A DNA stretch of 28,431 nucleotides from CAYMUC01 sp964393535 (GCA_964393535.1 CAYMUC010000032.1:1-28431); one strand, 5' to 3'; positions 7,801 to 15,920 are shown, numbered from the stretch's first letter. Notes: generated by a model not told the origin, from the sequence alone. A program made the numbers and translations.

Positions 7801-9649
7801 GTCGTCCACCAGTGTCACCACCACCTCGGCGTTGGTGGACGTGCTGCCCATTCCTTCCACGCCCACCGTCGTGGTGGGTCAGAACACCCTGACCGTGTCG
7901 GTGTCGGCGTCACCATCGGGCGGCAGCACCGACAGTTTCACGGTGTACGCCGAACCGGGTGGTCACACCTGCACGGTGGCCGTTCCCACGGCCTCGTCGT
8001 GTGTGATCCCCAACGGTGGCACAGCCCTGGTCGACGGCCAGTTGTACACGGTCACCACCACGGCCACGAACACCAAGGGGACCTCGCAGAGCAGTCCCGC
8101 CACGACGGCCCTGTTCGACCCTCCCAGCACACCTTCGGTGGATGAGGTGGTGTTGGGGACGACGTCGGTGACCGTCAGCGTGACGCCGGGGCCCGAGGAC
8201 ACGTCGGGGCCGGCCTCGTTCTTCACGGTGGTCGTGGGGCCCAACGGAGGGTCGTGCATGGTGACGCCCCCGGCGACGACCTGTACGGTCAGCCCGCTCA
8301 CACCGAATCGGCAGTACACGGTGACGGTGGTGGCCACCAATGGCAAGGGTGTCAGCGAGGACTCCGAACCGGCCGCGGCCAGATTGATCCTGCCGTCAGC
8401 ACCTCCGCCACCCGTGGTGGCGGTGCTGGACGGAACCTCGGTGTACGTATTGGTCACGCCACCGGAACCGCCGGAAACACCGACGAAGTACACGGTGGTC
8501 ACCACCACGAGTGCCGGCCCAGGCCCGGGATGCGTCTTCACACCTCCTGCGGTCGCCTGCACCCTGACGGGGCTCACCACCGATGCCGAATACGCCATCA
8601 GCACCATCGTCACCAACGGCTACGGCTCGTCACCCACTGGCTCGGCCACCACAGCACTCATCGCCGAGCCGGCCACGCCACTGGAGCCGGTGTTGGTGCC
8701 GGGGAACGGGCAGGCCACCGTGACGGTGCGTCCCGGTAGCGGAGGCGGTGAGGCATCGGTGTTCCTGGTGAGCGCTGATCCCGATGCGGTGTCGTGTGAG
8801 GTGGTACCACCGGCCACGAGCTGTGTCCTTGCGGGTTTGACCAACGGTGTCGAGTACACGGTGAGCGTGATGGCAGGGAATGGAGTGGGGAACTCGACAG
8901 TGAGTGCCCTGGCTCGGGTGACGCCTGAGGAACCGCGGGTCGTGTTGCCGCCGGGTATCGGCAACCTGATCACCTCGCCGGTGCCTACCTCGCCGGTGCC
9001 TACGACCGTTCCGAGCACGCTGCCGCCGACCAGCACCACAACGGTGCCCCCCGTGCGGCCCCCGACCACGACGGTGCCGCTCCAGTTGCCGCCGGGTGTG
9101 GTGAGCGTGCTCGTCGACGACACACCCGTGCCGGTCGAGGTGACGGCGGTCAGCCCCACCGAGGTTGCAGTGACTGGTGCTGGGTTCGAATTGCGGCTGG
9201 TGGCGGAATGTTCGGCGTCGTGTGAGGTGGCCACCAATCCCGATGGCGAACCGGTGATTCAGTTGGAACCGACCGGCGGCGTTCGGGTGACCGGCACCGG
9301 GTTCTTGCCGGGTTCGGTGGCGTACGTGTGGCTGTTCTCGGATCCTCGGCTGCTGGGCACGGTCACGGTGAACGCTGATGGATCGTTCGCCGGTGTGCTG
9401 CCGGTGGGTGTGTTGGAGGCGGGTGAGCACACCCTGCAGGTGCAGGGGACCAGCGCCACGGGGGTCATGCGAGTGGCCAACCTGGGCGTGGTGGTCACCG
9501 AGGCCAGTGTGCCCACGCCGGGTCCGGGTCGCCTTCCAGCCACTGGCAACGGTGGCAGTTCGACGCTGCTGGCGGTGGCGATCCTGATGATGCTGGCCGG
9601 CGTCGTGGTCATACGACGAGGGGCGAGTGAAACGGTGCGCAACGGCTAG
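4882..9649 (+). CDS. Giant cell-wall-anchored protein 1: RCC1 propeller, FN3-like array, LPATG anchor (interrupted by an assembly gap)
   Basis: A signal peptide (hydrophobic core in residues 24-43, cleavage after AQA near 52) is followed by seven RCC1-type repeats of the form HTCAIxxGxxxCWGxxxxGQLG (5062-6210), enough for one complete seven-bladed propeller. Next come ten FN3-like modules of about 90 residues (6227-8926), a Pro/Thr-rich linker, a beta-sandwich-like domain, and LPATG (9533-9547) with a hydrophobic helix and basic tail. This is the layout of a sortase-anchored wall protein, possibly adhesive or protein-binding. The frame shifts across the 10 N at 5797-5806, but both sides align with paralog 2, so the gene is most likely intact. 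I chose GTG 4882; GTG 4894 is also possible. The gene ends 16 nt before tRNA-Ala. Confidence 0.9.
5062..6210 (+). repeat. Seven RCC1 repeats in surface protein 1
   Basis: Seven copies of a roughly 50-residue unit share a Cys pair and a CWG or CVG turn: HTCAIQSGVVFCWG, HTCAIELGVLYCWG, LTCAIESGIAYCWG, TTCAIKGGELFCWG, a fifth cut by the N gap and ending MYCWG, ASCAVEAGIVYCVG, and HACALENGSAYCWG. Seven is the number in eukaryotic RCC1 propellers. Confidence 0.88.
5797..5806. other. Assembly gap (10 N) inside RCC1 repeat 5
   Basis: Ten N separate the codons for VAGS from TMYCWG. In paralog 2 the equivalent segment is NAG-ILVCAVRLGA-MYCWG, so about eight codons (24 nt) are expected to be missing. 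24 is a multiple of three and 10 is not, which explains the apparent frameshift as a placeholder artefact. Confidence 0.9.
6227..8926 (+). repeat. Ten FN3-like modules in surface protein 1
   Basis: Modules start at P-rich linkers (PGAPTIPTVTVG, ESPQQPTVSVG, GQPGAPDLTVE, EPATPLEPVLVPG and others) and run strand TVTVSV, then SYTVTAQPGG, then CTVTPPATxC, then GLTNGxxYTFT, then ATNxxGTS. The YTFT/ATNxxG ending is typical of FN3. Each module has two Cys about ten residues apart, which is unusual for FN3. Confidence 0.85.
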
Positions 9650-9665
9650 CCTGATGTCGCCTTTC

Positions 9666-9739
9666 GGGGACGTAGCTCAGTTGGCTAGAGCACCTGCTTT
9701 GCAAGCAGGGGGTCGTGGGTTCGAATCCCATCGTCTCCA
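9666..9739 (+). tRNA. tRNA-Ala (anticodon TGC)
   Basis: The acceptor stem GGGGACG (9666-9672) pairs with CGTCTCC (9732-9738) with one G-U pair; A9739 is the discriminator. The anticodon stem CCTGC/GCAGG encloses TTTGCAA with anticodon TGC at 9700-9702. The T arm GTGGG-TTCGAAT-CCCAT is canonical. No CCA is encoded. The gene lies between the two giant surface protein genes, 16 nt after the first. Confidence 0.97.
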
Positions 9740-9744
9740 CTTTG

Positions 9745-9765
9745 CCGTCTACGCTTCGCAGACGG
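9745..9765 (+). terminator. Small hairpin after tRNA-Ala
   Basis: CCGTCT (9745-9750) pairs with AGACGG (9760-9765) across a 9-nt loop, six bases after the tRNA. No T-run follows, so it may be a processing hairpin or a weak terminator rather than a canonical intrinsic terminator. Confidence 0.25.
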
Positions 9766-9805
9766 GCGAGCACGTCAGGCGTTCGCCGGACAGGACGGTG
9801 GACCG

Positions 9806-12800
9806 ATGACGGCAAGCGTTGGAAGCAGCCGCAGGCGAATGTCGGCGGTGATGTTGCTGTTGGCGGGCACCGTGCTGGCGATGGGCATCGTGGTGGCGCC
9901 CGACGCCTCGACCGGCCCCGCCGATGCCACGACGGTGTGGCAGAACACCAACGTGTCGATGGTGACGGTAGGGGACGGGCACACCTGTGCCATACAGAGC
10001 GGTGTGGTGTTCTGCTGGGGTGCTGGTACGAGTGGTCAACTTGGCTACACCCCACCGCCGCGGCCTCCGGTGTTGCCTGCTCCCGCCAACTCGAGCGAAC
10101 CCAAGGCTGTGAGTTCGTTCAGTGGTTTCCAGAACAACGGCAACGTCACGAAGGTGTCGGCAGGGGGTACGAACACCTGTGCCATCGAAAGCGGCGTGCT
10201 GTATTGCTGGGGTTCGGGCAGTGTCGGCCAGTTGGGCAATGGTCGGTACACCCAGTCGAACTTCCCGTCGAAGGTGTCGGCTGCCAACGGCTTCGACAAC
10301 AACGGCCAGGTCACCGACGTCTGGGCCGGCGGCTATGTGACCTGCGCGATCGAGAGCGGTGAAGCGTTCTGTTGGGGCGCCAATGGACTTGGCGTCGTGG
10401 GCAACGGGACCACCACGGGAACGGGAAGTCATCCGAACGTTCCCCGGAAAGTCGTGGCCAATGGTGATTTCGCCAACTCGGGTGTCACGGCGATCACGGT
10501 CGGCCTCACCGCTTGTGCCGTCGAGGCCGGCGAACTGTTCTGCTGGGGTGCGGGAAGTAGTGGCCAGATGGGCAACGGCAGCCTCAATCAGTCCAACACG
10601 CGGCCTGTGAAGGTGGGTGCGGGGAGCGACGGCTTCGTGAACAACAACGTGACCTCGGTCAGCAACGCCGGCATCCTGGTCTGTGCCGTTCGCTTGGGTG
10701 CCATGTACTGCTGGGGCAACAACGGGTACGGCAACGGCGGTGTCGGCGTGCAGGTCAGTCAACAGACGTCTCCTCGCAAGGTGTCGGCCGTCAACGGCAT
10801 GACGAATGCCGCCGTGACGTCAGCGTCCGTCGGCAACGCGTCCTGCGTAGTCGACGCCGGAATCGTCTACTGCATGGGCATCAACTACTACGGCATGGTG
10901 GGTGACGGCACCACGATGCAACGCCTGTCGCCCACCTTGGTGTCGGCGACGGGTGGTATGGCGAACAACGGGTCGGTGACCATGGTGTCGGCCGAGACCA
11001 ATCACGCCTGCGCCCTCGAACTTGGCAGCGTTTTCTGCTGGGGTCAGAACGACAAGGGTCAGATGGGCAACGGCACCACCGGGGGCAATCAACTGTCACC
11101 GCAGAACTCGTCGGTGGCACCGGGGACCCCCACCATCACGGGTGCCACCGTCGGAACCACCACAGCATCGGTGACCGTGTCCGCCGGGCCGGGCGCGACA
11201 CCCACGTCGTACACGGTCACAGCCCAACCGGGTGGCCTCACCTGTACGGTGACGCCCCCTGAAACAGGCTGCACGATCGAGGCACTGACGCCGGGGACGG
11301 CGTACACGTTCACGGCGGTCGCTTCGAACTCGCAGGGTACATCGTCGGCCAGTACCGGTGTGGTCCGGACTACGGGTGCGGTCGCCGTGCCGGGGACCCC
11401 CGGCGTGGTGGCAGGTACCGGTCAGTTGACCGTCACGCCGACCCCCGGCAGTGGTGGTGGTTCGGCCACCGGTTACGTCGCTTACGCCAGTCCGGGCGGG
11501 GCGAGTTGCACGGTGTTGTCGCCAGCGACCTCATGTGTGATCAGTCCGCTGACCGACGGCATTCCCTACACCGTGACCACGTCGGCCTTCAACGATGCCG
11601 GGCCCTCGAACTCGAGTGGTTCGGTGACGGTGACACCCGGTGTGCCGGGTGCCCCGCCCGCGCCGATCGTGGAGGTGGGCAACCGTTCGGCAACGGTCAC
11701 GGTGTCGGCGGGTGCGGGTGGAACGCCGTCGTACTACACAGTGACGGCCACGACCAGTGGCGGTGCCGTTCATTCGTGCACGGTGACGCCCCCGGCCACC
11801 AGTTGCCAACTGACCGGGCTGACCAACGGGACCGACTACACCTTCACCACGACAGCCACCAACGACGGTGGCACCTCGGGGTCAAGTAGCGAGACGACCG
11901 AACTGGTCGACCTCCTGGCGATTCCGGCGGTGGAGCGAGTGGAAGTGGGCGCCACCGGCGTCACGGTCAGTGTGTCCACCGACCCCAGCGGTGGCACGGT
12001 GCAGGCGTATGAGGTGTATCTGGAGCCGGGCGGTTTCCGCTGCAGCGTGCTCGATGCGCCCACCACTTCCAGTTGCTTTGTCGACGGCCTCACCCAGGGT
12101 GTCACCTACACCGTTACGACGACGGCGATCAATGGGATCGGTACGTCCAGTACCAGTCCTGCCTCTCCCTTCGAGTTCGATGCGCCTGGTGAGTCCCAAC
12201 TCGGCGTGGCGTCGATCGGCACCGGCACCATGACGGTCACGGTGTCGGCAGGAACGCCCGGTGGACCACCGTCGTCGTATCTCGTGGTGGCAACTCCCGG
12301 CTTGCAGAACTGCACGGTGGTCGTGCCTGACGACTCGTGTGTGATCACCGGTCTCACGGGTGGTCAGACCTATACGGTCACAGCCTCGGCCACCAACGGA
12401 CTGAGCACCTCGACGCAGTCGGCACAATTCATCGCCAGCCTCACTCCGCCTGGTGAGCCGCCGGTGCCCACGGTGGTGGTGGGGAACTCGTCGGCGACGG
12501 TCAGCGTGGCGCCCGGCGGGTCAGGTGGTATCCCGTCGTCATACACCGTGATCGCCACCACCAGTGCGGGCGCCTCACATACCTGCACGGTGACACCTCC
12601 GGCGACTGGCTGCACCCTCACCGGGCTGACCAACGGCACGAACTACACGTTCACCACCATCGCCACGAATGCCTACGGCACGTCACCGACCAGTTCGGCG
12701 ACCGTCGCACTGGTCGACACCCTGCCCGTGTCGCTCGAACCCGCTCTGGAAGTCGGCGGTGGCGGCGTGACGGTGAGCGTCTCGACCGACCCGACAGCTG

Positions 12801-14494
12801 GTGTGCCCCAGAGTCATACGGTGTACGCGGAACCTGGGGGTCACACCTGCACGGTGACACCCCCGGCCACGGCCTGCTTCCTTCCGGGACTGACCAGTGG
12901 CACGCTCTACACGGTCACGTCGACCGCCACGAACACCATCGGCACCTCGCCGGCGAGCCCAGGCGGAACGGTGTTGTTCTCGGCGCCCGGTGCTCCGCAG
13001 ATCGGCGGAGTGACCATCGGGTTCGGTCAGGTGACCGTGAGCGTCAGCCCGACCACGTCGGGTGGCCCGGCCACGTCGTATGTGGTGCACGTGGGGCCGT
13101 CGACATGCACCGTGGTGCCACCGGCGACGTCGTGCACCGTCATGGGGCTCACAGGCGGTCAGGTGTACGACGTGACCGCCTCGGCGACCAACGGGGCGGG
13201 CACCAGCATCAGCCCGAGTGCTGTCCCAGCCCGCCTGCTGCCGCCGAATGCTCCACCGGCGCCCACCGTGTACGTGGCCAGTGGTTCGGCCACGGTGCTG
13301 GTGTCGCCGCCAGCAGGCGGGGAAACGCCCTCGAGTTACATCGTGACGGCCCAACCCGGAGGACATACCTGCACGGTGACGCCTCCCGATGTGCTGTGTG
13401 ACATCACCGGGCTGACCAATGGGACCGAGTACTCCTTCACCGTGGAAGCCGTGAACGCCTATGGGCCCTCGACCCCGGGTGTCGCAACGCTGGCGATGGT
13501 CGCAGAACCAGCCACACCACCTGCACCGGTGGTGACACCAGGTGACGGGCAGGCCACCGTGACGGTGCGGCCCGGAACAGGTGGGGGTTCGCCGACGGTC
13601 TACATCGTGACCGCTCAGCCGGGCGCGATCAGTTGCACGGTGACCGCCCCGGCCACCAGTTGCGTGCTCGAGGGTTTGACCAATGACCTCGAGTACACCG
13701 TCACCGTGGTGGGGGCCAACGACGTTGGTACATCGCTGGCGAGTGCCTCCAGCACCGTGATTCCCCGCCCACCAGCGGTGCTTCCACCCGCTATCGGGGG
13801 TCTGATCACCTCCCCGGCAACCACCGTGCCGTCGTCGATGGTGCCGCCGGCCACGACGGTGCCCACCACTCGGCCTCCTGTCACGGCGCCATCTGGGACG
13901 GTGCCGCCGGCGGTGGACCCTGCGACGGGTGTCTTGCCTGAACTCGAGCCGGGTGTGTCGACGGTCATCGTCGATGGCGAGGCCGTGCCGGTCGAGGTGA
14001 CGGCGGTTAGCCCCACCGAGGTTGCAGTGACTGGTGCTGGGTTCGAACTGCGACTGGTGGCGGAATGTTCGTCGCTGTGTGAAGTGGCGACCAATGCAGA
14101 TGGTCGGCCGGTCATCCAGTTGGATCCCACCGGTGGGGTGCGCGTCACGGGGACCGGGTTCCTGGCGGGTTCGGTGGCGTACGTGTGGTTGTTCTCAGAG
14201 CCGCGGCTGCTGGGAACGGTCACGGTGAACGCCGATGGCACGTTCACCGGTGTTCTTCCGGTGGGTGCGTTGGAGGCGGGTGAGCACACCCTTCAGGTGA
14301 ACGGCACCAGCGCGACGGGGGCCACCCGAGTCGCCAACCTCGGCGTGGTGGTCACCGACACTGGCATCCCCACACCTGGGCCGGGTCGTCTCCCCGCCAC
14401 CGGCAACGGCAGCAGTTCAAATGTCGCGACGGTGGCGCTCGTGCTGATGCTCCTGGGTGCGGCTGCGCTGATGCGCCGCCGCACCATGGCGTAA
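9806..14494 (+). CDS. Giant cell-wall-anchored protein 2: RCC1 propeller, FN3-like array, LPATG anchor
   Basis: This 1562-residue intact paralog of the preceding giant gene has the same order: basic N-terminus and signal peptide (hydrophobic core about residues 12-32), seven RCC1 repeats (VTVGDGHTCAIQSGVVFCWG through HACALELGSVFCWG), ten FN3-like modules, a Pro/Thr linker, a C-terminal beta domain (VEVTAVSPTEVAVTGAGF), then LPATG (14390-14404), a hydrophobic helix and RRRTMA. Sortase family enzymes cleave LPxTG between Thr and Gly and link the protein to the wall; no sortase gene is in this window. ATG 9806 follows a GGTGG stretch. The many paired Cys imply oxidative folding outside the membrane. 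Adhesion or surface recognition is likely but unproven. Confidence 0.93.
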   Translation: MTASVGSSRRRMSAVMLLLAGTVLAMGIVVAPDASTGPADATTVWQNTNVSMVTVGDGHTCAIQSGVVFCWGAGTSGQLGYTPPPRPPVLPAPANSSEPKAVSSFSGFQNNGNVTKVSAGGTNTCAIESGVLYCWGSGSVGQLGNGRYTQSNFPSKVSAANGFDNNGQVTDVWAGGYVTCAIESGEAFCWGANGLGVVGNGTTTGTGSHPNVPRKVVANGDFANSGVTAITVGLTACAVEAGELFCWGAGSSGQMGNGSLNQSNTRPVKVGAGSDGFVNNNVTSVSNAGILVCAVRLGAMYCWGNNGYGNGGVGVQVSQQTSPRKVSAVNGMTNAAVTSASVGNASCVVDAGIVYCMGINYYGMVGDGTTMQRLSPTLVSATGGMANNGSVTMVSAETNHACALELGSVFCWGQNDKGQMGNGTTGGNQLSPQNSSVAPGTPTITGATVGTTTASVTVSAGPGATPTSYTVTAQPGGLTCTVTPPETGCTIEALTPGTAYTFTAVASNSQGTSSASTGVVRTTGAVAVPGTPGVVAGTGQLTVTPTPGSGGGSATGYVAYASPGGASCTVLSPATSCVISPLTDGIPYTVTTSAFNDAGPSNSSGSVTVTPGVPGAPPAPIVEVGNRSATVTVSAGAGGTPSYYTVTATTSGGAVHSCTVTPPATSCQLTGLTNGTDYTFTTTATNDGGTSGSSSETTELVDLLAIPAVERVEVGATGVTVSVSTDPSGGTVQAYEVYLEPGGFRCSVLDAPTTSSCFVDGLTQGVTYTVTTTAINGIGTSSTSPASPFEFDAPGESQLGVASIGTGTMTVTVSAGTPGGPPSSYLVVATPGLQNCTVVVPDDSCVITGLTGGQTYTVTASATNGLSTSTQSAQFIASLTPPGEPPVPTVVVGNSSATVSVAPGGSGGIPSSYTVIATTSAGASHTCTVTPPATGCTLTGLTNGTNYTFTTIATNAYGTSPTSSATVALVDTLPVSLEPALEVGGGGVTVSVSTDPTAGVPQSHTVYAEPGGHTCTVTPPATACFLPGLTSGTLYTVTSTATNTIGTSPASPGGTVLFSAPGAPQIGGVTIGFGQVTVSVSPTTSGGPATSYVVHVGPSTCTVVPPATSCTVMGLTGGQVYDVTASATNGAGTSISPSAVPARLLPPNAPPAPTVYVASGSATVLVSPPAGGETPSSYIVTAQPGGHTCTVTPPDVLCDITGLTNGTEYSFTVEAVNAYGPSTPGVATLAMVAEPATPPAPVVTPGDGQATVTVRPGTGGGSPTVYIVTAQPGAISCTVTAPATSCVLEGLTNDLEYTVTVVGANDVGTSLASASSTVIPRPPAVLPPAIGGLITSPATTVPSSMVPPATTVPTTRPPVTAPSGTVPPAVDPATGVLPELEPGVSTVIVDGEAVPVEVTAVSPTEVAVTGAGFELRLVAECSSLCEVATNADGRPVIQLDPTGGVRVTGTGFLAGSVAYVWLFSEPRLLGTVTVNADGTFTGVLPVGALEAGEHTLQVNGTSATGATRVANLGVVVTDTGIPTPGPGRLPATGNGSSSNVATVALVLMLLGAAALMRRRTMA
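9958..11100 (+). repeat. Seven RCC1 repeats in surface protein 2
   Basis: Seven units carry the Cys-pair/CWG signature: HTCAIQSGVVFCWG, NTCAIESGVLYCWG, VTCAIESGEAFCWG, TACAVEAGELFCWG, LVCAVRLGAMYCWG, ASCVVDAGIVYCMG, HACALELGSVFCWG. The order matches the repeats in protein 1 one for one, including the degenerate sixth unit (CMG here, CVG there). The array therefore duplicated as a whole. Confidence 0.9.
11117..13764 (+). repeat. Ten FN3-like modules in surface protein 2
   Basis: Ten modules of about 88 residues begin at APGTPTITG, AVPGTPGVV, VPGAPPAPIVE, LLAIPAVERVE, DAPGESQLG, TPPGEPPVPTV, TLPVSLEPALE, SAPGAPQIGG, LPPNAPPAPTV and EPATPPAPVV. Each has the GLTxGxxYTxT ending, and most have the CTVTPPATxC pair. 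The module order corresponds to protein 1. Confidence 0.85.
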
Positions 14495-14512
14495 CGCCTC
14501 GCCGGCTACACC

Positions 14513-15151
14513 TTAGGGAGCCTTCAGAATTGCCGAGTCCACGACGTGGGCCACCATCGCGTCCCAAGCGGCCTCGTCGACCTCGTGGTTGGCGATGTCG
14601 TCGACGATGCGACCCAAGATGAAGGCCTGCACGAACACGGCTAAGGCATGACAGTCGAGTTGGGCCTGAAGCCAGCCCCGCGCAGCCACCGCCTCGAACA
14701 TCGTGCCCAAGAGTTCGGTCAGTTGGTCCTGCGCCGCCGCTACCTTGACCCGCAGGTCGTCGTTGCTGGACGCCAAGCCCAAGGTAGCGGCGCGTTGGAG
14801 GCGAAACCGGGCCCGCTCCTGGCTGTGGATCGCTCGCAGGAGTTGGTGCATGGCAACGCGGAACTCGGCGAAGGTCGTCGACTCGTGCGCCAAGGCGGTG
14901 ATGGCTTCGGTGTCGGCGGTGACTCGTTTGGCGTACAGATGGGCCAAGGCGGCCGAACGCAAACCGTCGACGTCGCCGAAGTGGTAGTAGAGAACTCCCG
15001 AGGTGAAGCCGATGCGATGGAGGACTTCTTCGCCGGTGAAGCCCTCCAGGCCCACCTCGTCGATGAGATCAGCGGCAACTTCGACGAGGCGCGCAGCCGT
15101 GGGATGTTGTGGCTTGTCGGCGCGGCGCCGAGGGAGGCGTGAGACAGTTAT
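14513..15151 (-). CDS. TetR family transcriptional regulator (paralog B) with no canonical start codon
   Basis: The body is a clear TetR protein: FTGEEVLHRIGFTSGVLYYHFGD is the recognition helix region, and the C-terminus ends with AFILGRIVDDIANHEVDEAAW, placing it in the same subfamily as paralogs A and C. The first canonical in-frame start is GTG 15055, which would remove the first helix of the DNA-binding domain. In-frame homology continues upstream (SRLPRRRADKPQHPTAARL, then VEVAADLIDEVGLEG) as far as an ATA codon at 15151. That codon aligns with the ATG at 15841, the second Met of paralog C. No ATG, GTG or TTG lies between the upstream in-frame TGA and 15055. I extend to 15151. A rare ATA or ATC start, a start-lost pseudogene, or a sequencing error are the alternatives. 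Confidence 0.72.
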   Translation of the reverse strand: MTVSRLPRRRADKPQHPTAARLVEVAADLIDEVGLEGFTGEEVLHRIGFTSGVLYYHFGDVDGLRSAALAHLYAKRVTADTEAITALAHESTTFAEFRVAMHQLLRAIHSQERARFRLQRAATLGLASSNDDLRVKVAAAQDQLTELLGTMFEAVAARGWLQAQLDCHALAVFVQAFILGRIVDDIANHEVDEAAWDAMVAHVVDSAILKAP

Positions 15152-15161
15152 CGGTGCGATA

Positions 15162-15182
15162 CCAGCGAGCCTAGTCGCCTGG
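15162..15182. promoter_or_regulatory. Imperfect inverted repeat between two TetR genes
   Basis: CCAGCGA (15162-15168) faces TCGCCTGG (15175-15182) with one bulged base. It lies in the 36-bp gap between the end of TetR paralog C and the expected start of paralog B. It could be an operator or a weak hairpin terminator. Confidence 0.25.
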
Positions 15183-15187
15183 AAACA

Positions 15188-15847
15188 TCACGATGTGGTC
15201 TCGGTCCCGGGTTCACTGAGGGTGTACTTCATGAAGGACACCACGAGATGGTTCCAGTCGGCGGGATCCACCGGGTCATCCGTGATGTCGTCGATGATGC
15301 GCCCGAGGGTGTACGCCTGAATGAAGATGGCCACGGCCTTGGCACTCAGGTCCTGACGCATCCAACCCCGCTCCTGGACGGAGGCGATGGCTTCGGCGAG
15401 GTCGGCCGTGATCTCGCTCTGCTGCTGACTGATCACCTCGTGCAGGGACTCGCTCGCGAAGGCCAACGCCAGGTAGTGAGCACGCTCCATGCGGCGAGCA
15501 CGGTTCTCAGGCGCCTGCGAGACCTCGGTGAGTTGGCGCATGAACTCCTGGTATTCCTCCATGGTGGTCGCGGCTTCGAGACCCTTTTGGAAGAAGGCGA
15601 GGCTTTCTCGCACGCCGATGGGGAAGCGCTGAGCCATGGCCTCTTCCAGCAGATGCGGGACGTCTCGGAAGTGGTGGTACAACGCACCCGTGGTCACATC
15701 GGCACGCCGCAGCACTTCCGTGATGTCGACTCCCTCGAGACCCACCTCGCCGATCAACTCGACGGTGATGTCGAGCAGGCGTTCACGTGTGGGGTGGGGG
15801 ACGCTACGTTCACTCTTGCGCCGCGAGTGGCGATACACCATGGTCAT
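15188..15847 (-). CDS. TetR family transcriptional regulator (paralog C)
   Basis: The 219-residue protein has a basic N-terminus (RHSRRKSERS), the TetR DNA-binding domain (HPTRERLLDITVELIGEVG, then VLRRADVTTGALYHHFRD) and a C-terminal domain with AYTLGRIIDDITDDPVDPADW. It aligns almost without gaps to the TetR at 3839-4480, so they are close paralogs and may recognise similar operators. ATG 15847 is used; ATG 15841 is two codons later. An AGGGGG ribosome-binding-like stretch lies just upstream. TetR paralog B follows 36 bp downstream in the same direction. A nested inverted repeat at 15884-15910 lies upstream. The target is probably itself and the adjacent surface or effector genes, which is inference. 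Confidence 0.93.
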   Translation of the reverse strand: MTMVYRHSRRKSERSVPHPTRERLLDITVELIGEVGLEGVDITEVLRRADVTTGALYHHFRDVPHLLEEAMAQRFPIGVRESLAFFQKGLEAATTMEEYQEFMRQLTEVSQAPENRARRMERAHYLALAFASESLHEVISQQQSEITADLAEAIASVQERGWMRQDLSAKAVAIFIQAYTLGRIIDDITDDPVDPADWNHLVVSFMKYTLSEPGTETTS

Positions 15848-15883
15848 GGACCCCCTGAGGTCTTCGACTGAGAAACGCCCAGT

Positions 15884-15910
15884 TCCTGGACCTACTTAGG
15901 CTATCCAGGA
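15884..15910. promoter_or_regulatory. Nested inverted repeat upstream of TetR paralog C
   Basis: TCCTGGA (15884-15890) and TCCAGGA (15904-15910) are perfect inverted repeats that enclose a second one, CCTA-CT-TAGG (15891-15900). The site lies between the TetR start (15847) and the stop of the YbjN-like gene (15921), both minus strand. It could be the TetR operator or a terminator for the upstream operon. No T-run follows on the minus strand, which favours an operator. Confidence 0.35.
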
Positions 15911-15920
15911 CCGATGGGGG

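Noticed and set aside
1..9739. rRNA operon suspected from tRNA-Ile and tRNA-Ala
   Set aside because: The sequence around and between them is protein-coding; no 16S, 23S or 5S sequence is recognisable.
9627..9809. 60-codon plus-strand ORF containing GDVAQLARAPALQAGGRGFESHRLH-like sequence
   Set aside because: It is the translation of tRNA-Ala(TGC), a well-known false gene.
6227..13764. Repeated DNA blocks as CRISPR or tandem satellite
   Set aside because: The repeats are about 270 bp, in frame and diverged, encoding FN3-like domains; no short identical repeats with unique spacers were seen.
14513..15055. TetR paralog B starting at GTG 15055
   Set aside because: That start removes the conserved first helix; in-frame homology extends about 32 codons upstream. 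It remains the only canonical start and cannot be excluded.
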